Below are positions 36,301 to 54,485 of a stretch of 64,000 nucleotides of DNA, one piece after another. The stretch's first letter is position 1; each line of letters opens with the position of its first letter. The notes below the pieces were generated by a model. That model saw only the letters and a list, made by a program, of their open reading frames with translations, was not told the origin of the DNA and searched no databases. The stretch lies in contig NC_092096.1 of assembly GCF_045679555.1 (NCBI RefSeq), positions 18,463,612 through 18,527,611 on the forward strand, written 5' to 3'. The stretch comes from Salvelinus alpinus (taxonomy: Eukaryota; Chordata; Actinopteri; Salmoniformes; Salmonidae). Made by a program: the position numbers and the translations under genes.

Positions 36301-37996
36301 ATAACAGCAGACTTCAGCATGGTGAGAGTCTCCTCTAGTCTCTGTCCGCAGGCCACTACAGCCAGGTGCATGGCTGCAGCCGTCCTAGCACTGCCCTCTG
36401 CATTCCTCATGATGTACCTGCAAATAAAGACAAGTATGCTAGAGTTAAATCAAAGTTTGTTTCATTTAAAAGGTTAAAACCTTTGTAAATGGTTTGTGCC
36501 AGGTTCACCAACTGGTTCAGACACTACACTGGATGCTGTTCTGCTCTTCCAGACCTGGAGGAAGGCTTGCTTGTAGACTTCTCTTGCCAGCCGAACAGCT
36601 CTTGGTCTGTCATTCCCCTTCTCTCTCCCAACTTCCAAGTCTCATATCTAAAGTCAATATTTGAGAGGGCCAGAGAGGATTTGAAAAGGCTATTCTTCTC
36701 CTCTCATCACACAGCAATCCAGACGCCTGTCACCACCAGCTAAACCGAATAGCCGACAGAGATCTCTTGCTTGACTGAAGAGAGACAAAGCAGTAAGGTT
36801 AGCATTTAAAAGTTGTTGTAGGAGAGAAGAGAAGGGGGTGTGTTCGTCTAGACAACCTGATTATCTTGTTTGTCATTCACACTAGTTTGATGACTGTAAC
36901 AAACTGTTAAAGGCCATAAGCACCCGTTTAATTGCACATCCTGTTGCTTAGCAATCCAGCAGACACCACTGAAGTTGGCCAACAGATATTTAACTTCCAT
37001 TTCAACAACTGAAATCTGTTTTCCGATTATTATTATCCAGTGCTAATGCTTTTCTGGTGTAGACTACTGACTCATGCCCACATGTGTTTGTCTCAAGACA
37101 TCTGTAACTTGTATTTATTTTTATGAACCTTTATTTAAATAGGAGAGTCAGTTAAGAATACATTCGTATTTACAATGGCGGCCCCCTAGCAGGTCAGCCA
37201 GCACCACCTCAAAGGGTTGGTCAAAAGGGTGAAGGAAAACCAATCAGCTTTGAAAATAATACGGTGTCACTCTTGACGTTGTGGAAATCTTTCAATAGTC
37301 AAGTCACGAAGAATTATATGTTATTGAATCTCCATACGCGCTAGTGAACCGAATTCGACCAGTCAAAATGCGTATGTTTCTTTATTACAGGTACATACAT
37401 GCTATATTGAGCTTGTTTTGCTATATTTACATGTCTTTGCGAGCAGCAATTGATCCTAATGTAGTTGTTTGAGCTGGAACTGCAAGTACAGTGTCCATGA
37501 CCATAGTGAAAGTGGGAAGGATGCAAAAAGTTAGCCAGAGGAATTGTTACAATTTGTCTTGTCACTGTATATTTGTTTCACAAAGCGGCAACTTGATGAA
37601 AAACACGTTCACCTGATACTATTGTGGAGAACACATCTGTCAATGGTGCACATTCCAATACATTACTTGCAGAGGAAATATTTGTTCACCAAGCTAGTTA
37701 TGCATTCATTTTATTTGAAGCCTTTTGAAGTGTATTACAATCTAGCTATATAATAAGCAGTGTAACTATTACCTAGTGTACCAGTGTTGATCGCCTGGGC
37801 CTGTTTCGTCCGGCCCTCGCCTGGTTTCTTGTCCAATGTCGCTTCGCTGAGAGGCCGCGGCTCGATGGAGGAAAGTCTTCCCACCCAGTCCACCTCCGAC
37901 CGACAGATCTGAATAAAATAGTTTACTATACACGTACAAGGCCGAGAACACGGCAAACAACATGCACACGAGGAATGCACGAATGTAACGCCGCAT
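29525..37996 (-). CDS. gxylt1: GXYLT1, glucoside xylosyltransferase 1 (complete, 7 coding exons)
   Basis: The coding exons are 37996-37773, 36417-36231, 34995-34864, 34323-34072, 33760-33637, 33119-32947 and 29692-29525. All introns are GT/AG, the phases agree, and the total is 1260 nt (419 residues plus TAG). Known role: a type II Golgi membrane enzyme of family GT8 that transfers xylose from UDP-xylose in alpha-1,3 linkage to O-linked glucose on EGF repeats, notably of Notch. Seen: an N-terminal hydrophobic anchor at about residues 6-28; a GT8 core beginning [16 protein letters not shown]; a metal-binding DxD as D194-S195-D196 in [19 protein letters not shown] at about 292-299; HGNRGVYH at about 341; and NxT sites at about 150, 214, 255 and 289. 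Its length is close to the roughly 440 residues I recall for human. The adjacent YAF2 favours GXYLT1 over GXYLT2. There is no internal stop or frameshift. Introns 4-6 carry duplicated splice edges, and intron 6 holds an antisense LINE. Confidence 0.93.
29783..29850 (-). mobile_element. L2-type LINE 3'-end fragment
   Basis: The reverse complement reads GTAAGTCGTTCTGTATAAG, then CTTCTGCCAAATGACT and a TAATG tail. This is the same 3' end as the LINE at 30736-32609 but in the opposite orientation, about 100 bases from the last GXYLT1 exon. Confidence 0.75.
30363..30394. repeat. GT microsatellite in GXYLT1 intron 6
   Basis: About 15 GT repeats. Confidence 0.9.
30736..32609 (+). mobile_element. 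5'-truncated L2-type LINE in GXYLT1 intron 6 (antisense to the gene)
   Basis: A non-LTR retrotransposon copy of about 1.87 kb that keeps the reverse-transcriptase part. Its 3' end, GTAAGTCGCTCTGGATAAG followed by GTCTGCTAAATGACTT and a TAATG-repeat tail, is the characteristic teleost L2 end. The 5' end is broken and the frame is open across the junction. It interrupts one copy of the exon-6-derived repeat: the left flank ends CTGTCGTAT and the right flank resumes ATGGCATCGTAGACGG. Confidence 0.88.
30866..32440 (+). CDS. LINE reverse transcriptase, C-terminal part (524 codons, uninterrupted)
   Basis: This is a retrotransposon ORF2 fragment, not a host gene. Reverse-transcriptase motifs in order: [15 protein letters not shown] (motif A, about residue 153), [17 protein letters not shown] (motif B, about 209) and [12 protein letters not shown] (motif C, about 243, catalytic YADD). 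They are followed by [12 protein letters not shown] and a conserved C-terminal region ending FKEYLG. The frame has no ATG at 30866 (the codon is TTG) and stays open upstream to at least 30737 through [19 protein letters not shown]. The real ORF was therefore longer, and the endonuclease domain was lost by 5' truncation. With no frameshift or stop, the insertion looks fairly young. It cannot be autonomous as seen. Confidence 0.9.
   Translation: MTSFSPLSPDEISRLVTAGRPTTCPLDPIPSSLLQTISGDLLPYLTSLINSSLTAGYVPSVFKRARVAPLLKKPTLDPSDVNNYRPVSLLSFLSKTLERAVLGQLSCYLSQNDLLDPNQSGFKTSHSTETALLCVTEALRTAKANSLSSALILLDLSAAFDTVNHQILLSTLSELGISGAAHAWIASYLTGRSYQVAWRESVSAPRALTTGVPQGSVLGPLLFSLYTKSLGSVISSHGLSYHCYADDTQLIFSFPPSDNQVVNRISACLADISVWMTDHHLKLNLGKTELLFLPGKDCPFHDLAITVDNSIVSSSQSAKNLGVILDNTLSFSTNIKAVTRSCRFMLYNIRRVRPCLTQEAAQVLIQALVISRLDYCNSLLAGLPACAIKPLQLIQNAAARLVFNFPKFSHVTPLLRSLHWLPVEARIRYKTMVLAYGAVRGTAPPYLQALIRPYTQTRALRSSTSGLLASLPLRKYSSRSAQSKLFAALAPQWWNKLPHDARSAESITTFRRHLKPHLFKEYLG
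32640..32946 (-). repeat. 49-bp array made from the GXYLT1 exon 6 donor edge
   Basis: On the minus strand each unit contains TACGACGCCATACGACAG followed by GTAAAC or GTAGGC, identical or nearly so to the end of exon 6 and its donor. The motif starts at 32941 (the real site), 32892, 32843, 32794, 32745, 32696 and 32656. A further, longer copy (32601-32636) sits next to the LINE, and its other half is left of the LINE at about 30706-30735. Confidence 0.9.
32947..33119 (-). CDS. gxylt1: GXYLT1 coding exon 6
   Basis: It starts at CCAG|AG and encodes [16 protein letters not shown] and [20 protein letters not shown], the conserved C-terminal GT8 block. It ends in CGACAG with donor GTAAAC. Reading past the donor meets an in-frame TAA after two codons, so missed splicing gives a short truncated end. 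The last 20-odd bases and the donor are repeated at about 49-bp spacing in intron 6. Confidence 0.93.
33325..33485 (-). mobile_element. LINE 3'-end fragment, GXYLT1 intron 5
   Basis: TTTGTCACGTGCCGAGTACA, CTTTACAGTGAAAAAAAGCT and AACAAATAATTCAACTGCAG match the inverted LINE 3' end seen at 5115-5310. Diverged and short. Confidence 0.68.
33519..33545 (-). repeat. Degenerate copy of the GXYLT1 exon 5 donor edge
   Basis: CTTCCATCACAACCCTG on the minus strand repeats the end of exon 5, but the donor reads GAGAGA instead of GTGAGA. It is offset by 109 bp from the real junction. Confidence 0.75.
33637..33760 (-). CDS. gxylt1: GXYLT1 coding exon 5
   Basis: It encodes 41 residues plus one base: [18 protein letters not shown] and [19 protein letters not shown]. 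The acceptor is TGTGATCAG and the donor CCTG|GTGAGA. A degenerate copy of its 3' edge lies 109 bp further into the intron. Confidence 0.93.
33925..34071 (-). repeat. 49-bp array made from the start of GXYLT1 intron 4
   Basis: On the minus strand GTAATATAAAC with the following 38 or so bases (CAGCAGAGGTCACCATTGCA) occurs at the real donor (34071) and again with GT at 34022 and 33974. The extra copies are preceded by CAGAT instead of the exon's TTCAAG. Confidence 0.85.
34072..34323 (-). CDS. gxylt1: GXYLT1 coding exon 4: DxD catalytic exon
   Basis: It encodes 84 residues: [18 protein letters not shown] (DxD metal and UDP-sugar site), then [15 protein letters not shown], and [16 protein letters not shown], a typical GT8 acceptor/donor-pocket segment. 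The acceptor is TTCCCCAG and the donor AAG|GTAATA. Both edges of this exon have been duplicated into the flanking introns (34324-34712 and 33925-34071). Confidence 0.95.
34324..34712 (-). repeat. 77-bp array made from the GXYLT1 exon 4 acceptor edge
   Basis: Five units contain, on the minus strand, a C/T-rich tract, CAG, then TTGATCCTAAAGGAGGTG and GACATCTTGTTCCT. This is the start of exon 4 with an internal in-frame 18-base deletion. The copied boundaries are at 34397, 34470, 34547, 34624 and 34701. The real one is at 34323. Confidence 0.9.
34864..34995 (-). CDS. gxylt1: GXYLT1 coding exon 3
   Basis: It encodes 44 residues containing [18 protein letters not shown] and [13 protein letters not shown], strongly conserved in the family. 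Two AG acceptors lie 4 bases apart (TTTAG and TTAG). Only the first (exon start 34995) keeps phase 0 with exon 2. The donor is GTGAGTTT. Confidence 0.9.
35276..36045. mobile_element. Non-autonomous inverted-repeat transposon with a nested SINE, GXYLT1 intron 2
   Basis: The left end is TATACACTGAGTATACCAAA with CATTAGGAACACC. The right end is GAGCAGGTGTTCATAGTGTT, its imperfect complement. This is a familiar salmonid MITE-like repeat. The SINE at 35490-35730 splits it. No coding frame. Confidence 0.72.
35490..35730 (-). mobile_element. tRNA-Leu-type salmonid SINE nested in a MITE, GXYLT1 intron 2
   Basis: The complement reads GAGTGACGCAGTGGTCTAAG to TTAACTGACTTGCC-like tail sequence (on the + strand TTTAACTAGGCAAGTCAGTT). 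The SINE interrupts the inverted-repeat element at 35276-36045. Confidence 0.85.
36231..36417 (-). CDS. gxylt1: GXYLT1 coding exon 2: start of the GT8 domain
   Basis: The acceptor is TTTGCAG and the donor GTGAGT. The exon encodes 62 residues including [16 protein letters not shown] and [19 protein letters not shown], the first beta-alpha unit of the GT8 nucleotide-sugar fold. It ends in phase 0. Confidence 0.93.
37117..37245 (-). mobile_element. SINE tail fragment, GXYLT1 intron 1
   Basis: GAACCTTTATTTAAATAGG and GAGTCAGTTAAGAATACATT match the inverted tail common to the SINEs in this window. The tRNA head is absent, so only a fragment remains. Confidence 0.55.
37773..37996 (-). CDS. gxylt1: GXYLT1 coding exon 1: start codon and membrane anchor
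   Basis: The exon encodes residues 1-74 plus two bases of codon 75. I chose the ATG that opens [10 protein letters not shown]. An in-frame ATG 24 bases upstream (38020) would prepend MKALLLLI, but the MRRY start matches what I recall for GXYLT proteins, whose short basic head precedes the hydrophobic anchor. The anchor runs through [18 protein letters not shown] and is followed by a low-complexity stem. The exon ends at ACTAG with donor GTAATAG. A nearby alternative GT (after CACTG) would break the frame with exon 2. Confidence 0.9.
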
Positions 37997-38084
37997 TATT
38001 AAAAGTAAAAGCGCTTTCAAAACTCAAAGTCATGACACAGAACGAAGCTGGCTACCACCATTCACACTGCAGGCAAGACAGTGT

Positions 38085-38121
38085 TCTGTGAGAACATTGG
38101 GGGAAGGGAGGAGTATAAATA
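38085..38121 (-). promoter_or_regulatory. Possible GXYLT1 TATA-like promoter element
   Basis: On the minus strand TATTTATA occurs at 38121-38114, about 120 bases upstream of the GXYLT1 ATG, next to C/T-rich sequence. If used, transcription would start near 38085, giving a 5' UTR of about 90 bases. This is inferred from position and motif only. No clear CpG island is seen. Confidence 0.3.
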
Positions 38122-38398
38122 ATAGTGAAGCCCTCCCCCGGTCTGTGTGTGACTCTGAGAAGTAGGCTACACAAATAGACTTTTCAAAACCACATTCATG
38201 AGGAAATATCAGAGCATCCTTTTGATATTACTGATATGTTTCAATTGTAAGCCTATAATAAACGGAACTGCATTGTATTTGATGTGGGTTCGAGGTTATC
38301 CACTAGATGGCACTATCGGTATGTAAAAAGGCTGGCTTTTCATCCTTGGTAGCCACCGGAGTGGGCCAGACAAAGGATAGGTCTACTCTACCTACCGC

Positions 38399-39113
38399 GC
38401 CTTCAGAAAGTATTCACACCCCTTGACTTTGTCCACATTTTGTTGTGTTACAGCCTGAATTTAAATGGATTAAATAGAGATTTTGTGTCACTGGCCTACA
38501 CACAATACCCCACAATGTCAAAGTGGAATTGAAAAAAATTAAAGCTAAAATGTCTTGAGTCAATAAGTATTCAACCACCCTGTTATGGCAAGCTTAAATA
38601 ATTTCAGGAGTAAAAATGTGTTTAACAAGTCACCTAATAAGTTGCATGGACTCAGTCTGTGTGCAATAACAGTGTTTAACATGATTTTTGAATGACTACC
38701 TCATATCTGAACCCCACACATACTATGATCTGAAAGGTCCCTCAGTCGAGCAGTGAATCTCAAACACAGATTCAACCATAAAGACCAGGGAGGTTTTCCA
38801 ATACCTCACAAAGAAGGGCACCTATTGGTAGATGGGTAAAAATAAAATAAATAAACAGAAATGTAATATCCCTGTGAGTATGGTGAAGTTAATCATTACA
38901 CTTTGGATGGTGTATCAATACACCCAGTCACTACAAAGATGTAGGCATCCTTCCTAACTCAGTTGCCAGAGAGGAAGGAAGGTGATTCTAACATGTATTG
39001 ACTCAGGGGGTTGAATACTTATCTAGATCGTTGACAATATATTTATTTTTTAATCCATTTTAATCCCACTTTGTAAAAAAATTTGGAAAAAGTCAAGGTT
39101 TGTGAATACTGTA
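38399..39113. mobile_element. Non-autonomous Tc1-related element (MITE-like)
   Basis: Begins CCTTCAGAAAGTATTCACAC and ends with the imperfect complement (AGTCAAGGTTTGTGAATACT). The inside has no transposase frame. Internal phrases such as CACACAATACCCCACAATG are shared with Tc1 inverted repeats. It lies between GXYLT1 and YAF2. Confidence 0.75.
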
Positions 39114-40019
39114 CATCATGCCAATAGTGTCAGTCAAACACTGTGGCTAGAATTGCTTTCACTACTTACCCATGATTGGTCATCAATGACCATCCAAACA
39201 TACGTTCCCTAGAACCCTGGTTCATATCCAGGACAAGCCGTTAAAGTCTAGAACCCTGTTGTTATAGAAACATGGACAACAGACAGAAAGCACAACTCTT
39301 TTCCAATACATAATGCCATTATTTATATCTTTCTTTATAGACATTGAACCATGTAACCAACCAAGTTGTCCATACATTTCTAAACAGAAAAGCTTGGTAG
39401 AAACAAAACAAATGATAGAAAATGTAACAGTGAATGCTGTGATACAGTATGATCAATCATTTGAGGTGGTGTTAAAACGGACACAATTCAAAAACAGACG
39501 TTGTTTTGAAGAATATTTTCTCATGAATGATAAAACCACACCAGGTCCCGGCTGATGTGAGTCAATGACAATACAATTCAGTCTCCAACACATTCAATCA
39601 ATAAATGACACTTTACAACTGAGAGACAAGTACCAAAAGAGAGCCTATAGGTTTTACATCCTCTCCACATGTACCTCATGTTTTCTCCCATAATGCAACA
39701 CAAACTGAAGAACTCTGAACCATAATCATCATGTCACGACAGTTCTCATTGGACAGGAGGTTGAAAGTTCCGATGTTGACATGGATACTAACACTGACGT
39801 GATGTTATAACATTAAAAAACAGAGCTGTACAATAGGCTAAGATCAGCTAAATGTAATGACATTACTTCATGTTTAGAACACAGGTTTCAAAAAATAGTT
39901 TTTAAAAGTCAGTTAAATTGACCTAAAGTTAATCAGAGAAATTTCATTAAAACAAGACTTCAGATTGTGGTGTTTTTTTTGTCCAAAAGCAAACCACAAC
40001 TCAAGGTTGGTAGTAGTAG

Positions 40020-40553
40020 TGCTAGCTATAACCTGTAGCTGCTAAATGTGTTGATCTGGCTGTAAACTGTAGCTGCTAAATGTGTTGATCTAGCTGTAAC
40101 CTGTAGCTGCTAAATGTGTTGATCTAGCTGTAACCTGTAGCTGCTAAATGTGTTGATCTAGCTGTAAACTGTAGCTGCTAAATGTGTTGATCTAGCTGTA
40201 AACTGTAGCTGCTAAATGTGTTGATCTAGCTGTAAACTGTAGCTGCTAAATGTGTTGATCTAGCTATAACCTGTAGCTGCTAAATGTGTTGATCTAGCTG
40301 TAACCTGTAGCTGCTAAATGTGTTGATCTAGCTGTAAACTGTAGCTGCTAAATGTGTTGATCTAGCTATAACCTGTAGCTGCTAAATGTGTTGATCTAGC
40401 TGTAACCTGTAGCTGCTAAATGTGTTGATCTAGCTGTAAACTGTAGCTGCTAAATGTGTTGATCTAGCTGTAACCTGTAGCTGCTAAATGTGTTGATCTA
40501 GCTGTAACCTGTAGCTGCTAAATGTGTTGATCTAGCTGTAACCTGTAGCTAGT
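40020..40553. repeat. 34-bp minisatellite, about 16 units, likely YAF2 3' UTR or just beyond
   Basis: Unit AGCTGTAACCTGTAGCTGCT then AAATGTGTTGATCT. The CTGTAACC/CTGTAAAC variants are mixed. Confidence 0.93.
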
Positions 40554-40657
40554 ACTACAGTAAATGTGCAAGTCCAGAGATAACATTACATATCAGAGTT
40601 GAGGAAAGAGGAGTGAGGTTAGAGTGGCCTATGTTAAGCCATGAGTAGTCATACCCA

Positions 40658-41395
40658 AGGTCTAGGGGTCGGGGGTCCAGGCCAAGGTCTAGGGGTTGGG
40701 GGTCCAGGCCAAGGTCTAGGGGTTGGGGATCCAGGGCAAGGTCTAGGGGTTGGGGGTCCAGGCCAAGGTCTAGGGGTTGGGGGTCCAGGCCAAGGTCTAG
40801 GGGTTGGGGATCCAGGCCAAGGTCTAGGGGTTGGGGATCCAGGCCAAGGTCTAGGGGTCGAGGATCCAGGCCAAGGTCTAGGGGTCGAGGATCCAGGCCA
40901 AGGTCTAGGGGTCGAGGATCCAGGCCAAGGTCTAGGGGTCGAGGATCCAGGCCAAGGTCTAGGGGTCGAGGATCCAGGCCAAGGTCTAGGGGTCAGAGAT
41001 CCAGGCCAAGGTCTAGGGGTCGGGGTCCAGGCCAAGGTCTAGGGTCCAGGCCAAGGTCTAGGGGTCGGGGGTCCAGGCCAAGGTCTAGGGGTCGGGGGTC
41101 CAGGCCAAGGTCTAGGGGTCGGGGATCCAGGCCAAGGTCTAGGGGTCGGGTGTCCAGGCAAAGGTCTAGGGGTCGGGGATCCAGGCCAAGGTCTAGGGGT
41201 TGGGGATCCAGGCCAAGGTCTAGGGGTTGGGGATCCAGGCCAAGGTCTAGGGGTTGGGGATCCAGGGCAAGGTCTAGGGGTTGGGGATCCAGGCCAAGGT
41301 CTAGGGGTTGGGGATCCAGGGCAAGGTCTAGGGGTCGAGGATCCAGGCCAAGGTCTAGGGGTTGGGGATCCAGGCCAAGGTCTAGGGGTTGGAGG
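40658..41395. repeat. 27-bp minisatellite in the likely YAF2 3' UTR
   Basis: Unit GGTCTAGGGGTCGAGGATCC then AGGCCAA, about 27 units, between 90 and 830 bases downstream of the YAF2 stop. The + strand is rich in GGGG runs, so the transcript (minus strand) would be C-rich. Confidence 0.93.
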
Positions 41396-41488
41396 TCTGA
41401 GGGTCTGTTGGGCTAGGAGTTTGGTGGTCCAGGGACTCCAACTTGGGAAGGGGGGGGGGGGGGGGTCTGGGGTTCCAATTGGGGTGGT

Positions 41489-50314
<8,826 letters not shown>

Positions 50315-50825
50315 CTGTAGGAGCACACCGTACCATGAGTGAGACAGGGAAGCGTTTAGCGAGCAAAACCAATGTGTTATATTTACAAACGATCTAGTAA
50401 TTAGCCGTTTCTAAGCCATTTATAAAGTATACCTTAATGTAAAGTGTCGACAATAACGGTTGAAAAAGCTGGAAACTTGGATACAGCAATCAACATTGAT
50501 CTCAATGTTGAGCAATGACGTCACTTATGGGAAAAACAGAACTACGCCAACATAACAAGTGAAAAGGCCGAAGCAGTGACCACTAACCACCCAGCTTAAT
50601 ACTTAAAAGAACATACAGCATTGAATGCAATCTGTGGGTGTAGCCAAACCTACTCTCTGAAGAAGCAGCTACCCCATGTCCTCCTCCTCTGTCAAAATGC
50701 TTCACAAAAACATGCATTATGCAATTATTCCAGTAGCACTGTATGCATGAGCTGCCAGGTCCTGTACGTTGCTTCTTTAGGGGCGGACAAATCACTAGTG
50801 TGAATGCCAGCCCAGCCCACAGTGC
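50315..50825. other. YAF2 intron, no repeat recognised
   Basis: Sequence upstream of YAF2 exon 3. A minus-strand frame (50852-50583) starting MAEQQMGLSALWAG lacks any recognised homology. Confidence 0.45.
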
Positions 50826-51425
50826 TGACAGACCCATCTGCTGTTCTGCCATGGTGAGATTACTACACCATACAGTCAGTGTGTGTGTGTGTGTGTGTGT
50901 GTGTTGTGTTCTGCCATGGTGAGATTCCTACACCATACAGTCAGTGTGTGTTGTGTTCTGCCATGGTGAGATTACTACACCATACAGTCAGTGTGTGTTG
51001 TGTTCTGCCATGGTGAGCTTACTACACCATACAGTCAGTGTGTGTGTGTTGTGTGTGTGTTGTGTTCTGCCATGGTGAGATTCCTACACCATACAGTCAG
51101 TGTGTGTTGTGTTCTGCCATGGTGAGATTACTACACCATACAGTCAGTGTGTGTTGTGTTCTGCCATGGTGAGATTACTACACCATACAGTCAGTGTGTG
51201 TGTGTGTGTGTGTGTTGTGTTCTGCCATGGTGAGATTACTACACCATACAGTCAGTGTGTGTGTTGTGTGTGTGTTGTGTTCTGCCATGGTGAGATTACT
51301 ACACCATACAGTCAGTGTGTGTTGTGTTCTGCCATGGTGAGATTACTACACCATACAGTCAGTGTGTGTGTGTTGTGTGTGTGTGTTGTGTTCTGCCATG
51401 GTGAGATTACTACACCATACAGTCT
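50826..51425. repeat. Minisatellite mixed with GT repeats, about 10 units
   Basis: The unit contains GTTCTGCCATGGTGAGATTA and CTACACCATACAGTCAGTG, each followed by a GT run of varying length. Confidence 0.92.
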
Positions 51426-52807
51426 CTGTACTGAGTGCAGAGTGATCTTTCCTTTCAGTGGTTCCCTCTAGAACAAAACACACACGCTGACATTTCACAG
51501 ATGAGCCCTCGAGGCATGCAGAAACCCAACCAGCACATTTTGTACGAAATTCACCACCATGAGAGTAATTGTCATCAGCTTGTCTAGTCAGTTCCAATCA
51601 CGCTGTAGTAAGATGGAGAAACAGTTTAGCCTAGAAAATACTCCTCGTTTCTGCAGTGCTACTTATCAGCATGCTTATCTGTGATGGATCCGTTTATCTA
51701 CTGAAGTATTACTCTCAAATAGAACAGTACTTGACTTTCTGACACACGGAAACCATGACAACTACAGCTGGACCGAGTCGCTAAGGGAAGAGGAAGGCAT
51801 TGTTTAGTTTAGATGACCATAATGGCCTCAATTATGCGACAGCCTGAAAAAGCTACATTCAAGTGTTGTTCTGAAAATCCCCTTACAGTAACTGCATCAA
51901 GGCCAGCCAGCGTGGACATGTATCACATGGCCTATATACTGCCAGAGACACAGAGAGGGAGGGAGCGAGAGAGAGAGAGAGAGAGGGGGAGGGTGGAAGA
52001 GAGAGAGTCACAGCACAGCCCACCACGGAACTAACCAATGTTGACAACTTTAATCAGCCGGAGAACAATCTCTCAGTACTAACATAATGCATGTTGTTGT
52101 GTGTGTTGAAGATCATCTGTGTCCCGACTCCCCAAACACATTGGGATGGATGACGAGAGCGGCTGCAAGGTGAGAGAGCAGCCTGCTGCCAGGACTGATA
52201 CTGTCATGTTGTACAGAGGTGGAGTGGTTAACAGAGCACAGCAGTTAACCCAATCAGAGGTCATTAAGAAAGCACGTACTCCAGTGTGTGTGTGTGTGTG
52301 TGTGTTGTCCAGTATTGGCCTAGCATTTACACACCACATCAGGTCAAGCTGGGACAGTAACTGAGGCATTGATTCCAATAGGATGACTTTCCTCAGTGTC
52401 TGGCTCAGCACACGAGCCTATGTTCTGACATTAATGTTGTGTGTTGGAACCACTGTGTGTTGGAACCACTGTGTGTTGGAACCACTGTGTGTTGGAACCA
52501 CTGTGTGGGAGTGTGATTTTCAATCAATAGCCCACTCCTGGAATCTGTTCTAGAACGGCTAATGGAGTCTGCCGCTATGAAACTAGGACATCAAGGAGGG
52601 GTTTAAATAAACACACAAACAGCAGACAGACAGAGTGGATTTCCTTTCAGCAAAGATAAGTAATGATGAGATGCCTTTAGATCTTACATCACTGTCTCTA
52701 GTCTCTACACTGCCCTGACACTTCACATTATTCACCAATCAATTGGTGTATATTTCATTGAAATGACTAATGAACAGAAGTAGCCTAAATCTCTCTCTCT
52801 CTCGTAG
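51426..52807. other. Probable YAF2 intron, no gene seen
   Basis: Contains a short GA tract (51960-51985), a GT tract (52285-52304) and the 16-bp repeat at 52436-52507. Confidence 0.45.
52436..52507. repeat. 16-bp tandem repeat
   Basis: Four to five copies of GTGTGTTGGAACCACT. Confidence 0.9.
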
Positions 52808-53075
52808 GGTATTTTACCTACGAGATAGATATGGGAGTTCTTTTCAAATTCTTTGTGTATCTGTGTAATCTGAGGGATATATGGGTCTCTAATATGGTCA
52901 TACATTGGCAGGAGGTTAGGAAGTGCAGCTCAGTTTCCACCTCATTTTGTGAGCAGTGGCAACATAGCCTATCTTCTCTTGAGAGCCCGGTCTGCCTACG
53001 GTGGCCTTTCTCAATAGCAAGGCTCTCTCTCCCTCTCTGGATGACTGCACATCCTGTCACACTTCTTCCCACTCT
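52808..53075 (-). mobile_element. Non-LTR retrotransposon ORF fragment
   Basis: The minus-strand frame contains TGLSREDRLCCHCSQNEVET and LHFLTSCQCM, a Cys/His pattern typical of the C-terminal end of LINE polymerase ORFs. The nucleotide sequence is a repeat I recognise in salmonids and other teleosts. Only a fragment is present. Confidence 0.6.
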
Positions 53076-53212
53076 TCCCTCCCCCTGTCTGTCAGCCTCT
53101 CTAATGATGGTGTTGTGTCATACAGTAATGTTAAAACAGAGAGACACCAGGCCCTGCCATCATCAACACCATGGGTCCTGATAACTCATTGGCCCAGGCA
53201 TAACACTGGTGT

Positions 53213-54001
53213 CTCACAGGGCTGCTGTTAGACCACAGCTGGGTGAGACTGTCAACTCTCAAAGTGTTGTACTGCTGCAGTAGGTCTCATGGCTGCTGTT
53301 AGACCACAGCTGGCTGAAACTGTCAGCTCTCAAAGTGTTGTACTGCTGCAGTATGTCTCATGGCTGCTGTTAGACCACAGCTGGTTGAAACTGTCAGCTC
53401 TCAAAGTGTTGTATTGCTGCAGTATGTCTCATGGCTGCTGTTAGACCACAGCTGGTTGAAACTGTCAACTCTCAAAGTGTTGTATTGCTGCAGTATGTCT
53501 CATGGCTGCTGTTAGACCACAGCTGGCTGAAACTGTCAGCTCTCAAAGTGTTGTATTGCTGCAGTATGTCTCATGGCTGCTGTTAGACCACAGCTGGCTG
53601 AAACTGTCAGCTCTCAAAGTGTTGTATTGCTGCAGTATGTCTCATGGCTGCTGTTAGACCACAGCTGGCTGAAACTGTCAGCTCTCAAAGTGTTGTATTG
53701 CTGCAGTATGTCTCATGGCTGCTGTTAGACCACAGCTGGTTGAAACTGTCAACTCTCAAAGTGTTGTATTGCTGCAGTATGTCTCATGGCTGCTGTTAGA
53801 CCACAGCTGGCTGAAACTGTCAGCTCTCAAAGTGTTGTATTGCTGCAGTATGTCTCATGGCTGCTGTTAGACCACAGCTGGCTGAAACTGTCAGCTCTCA
53901 AAGTGTTGTATTGCTGCAGTATGTCTCATGGCTGCTGTTAGACCACAGCTGGCTGAAACTGTCAACTCTCAAAGTGTTGTATTGCTGCAGTATGTCTCAT
54001 G
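53213..54001. repeat. 71-bp minisatellite, 11 units
   Basis: The unit contains TCTCATGGCTGCTGTTAGAC, CACAGCTGG and CTCTCAAAGTGTTGTATTGC. Units are nearly identical, differing mainly at GGCTGAAAC/GGTTGAAAC. Confidence 0.93.
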
Positions 54002-54313
54002 AGGTCAACCTGAAATCATCTGTCGTCTTCACACTTTTTATTAACACAGTCCACACAAAAACACCAGTTCCCCTAAGTTATTCAATTGAAGACTAATGAA
54101 AGATTAGCCCCAGATCTGTTGGAGCGTTGGCCACCTGACTATTGTTGTCATGCACTAGACAACGAGAGGAGTTGGCACATACAGATCTGGGATCAGCCCA
54201 GTGTAAGCTGAATAATACAGTGTTAATCAGAGCAGAGCAGGAGTCCTCTGTCCTCCCACAGACCAGTCAATCTACAAGCTCAGTGTTCTGTCACATCTCC
54301 CTTTCAGCAGGTC

Positions 54314-54374
<61 letters not shown>

Positions 54375-54454
54375 CCTCCTACTGGGATCCAGTGACATGA
54401 TTAATGTCTCTCCCTGCCAGAACACGCTACTGCTATGCTGCTCTCCATTGGAGC

Positions 54455-54485
<31 letters not shown>

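Larger units (their letters stand above)
38122..41488 (-). other. Region between GXYLT1 and YAF2, including the YAF2 3' UTR
   Basis: About 3.5 kb separates the YAF2 stop from the GXYLT1 ATG. It holds two minisatellites and a Tc1-related MITE. 39114-40019 is otherwise unrecognised, and an 80-codon frame at 39313-39555 has no support. Confidence 0.5.

Noticed and set aside
39313..39555. An 80-codon + strand frame between the genes
   Set aside because: AT-rich, no recognised family, no splice partners. It may be chance within the YAF2 3' flank.
50583..50852. An 89-codon minus-strand frame with good ATG context (MAEQQMGLSALWAG)
   Set aside because: No resemblance to YAF2 exons or another family, no clear donor in phase, and it overlaps the edge of a minisatellite whose units repeat the ATG region.
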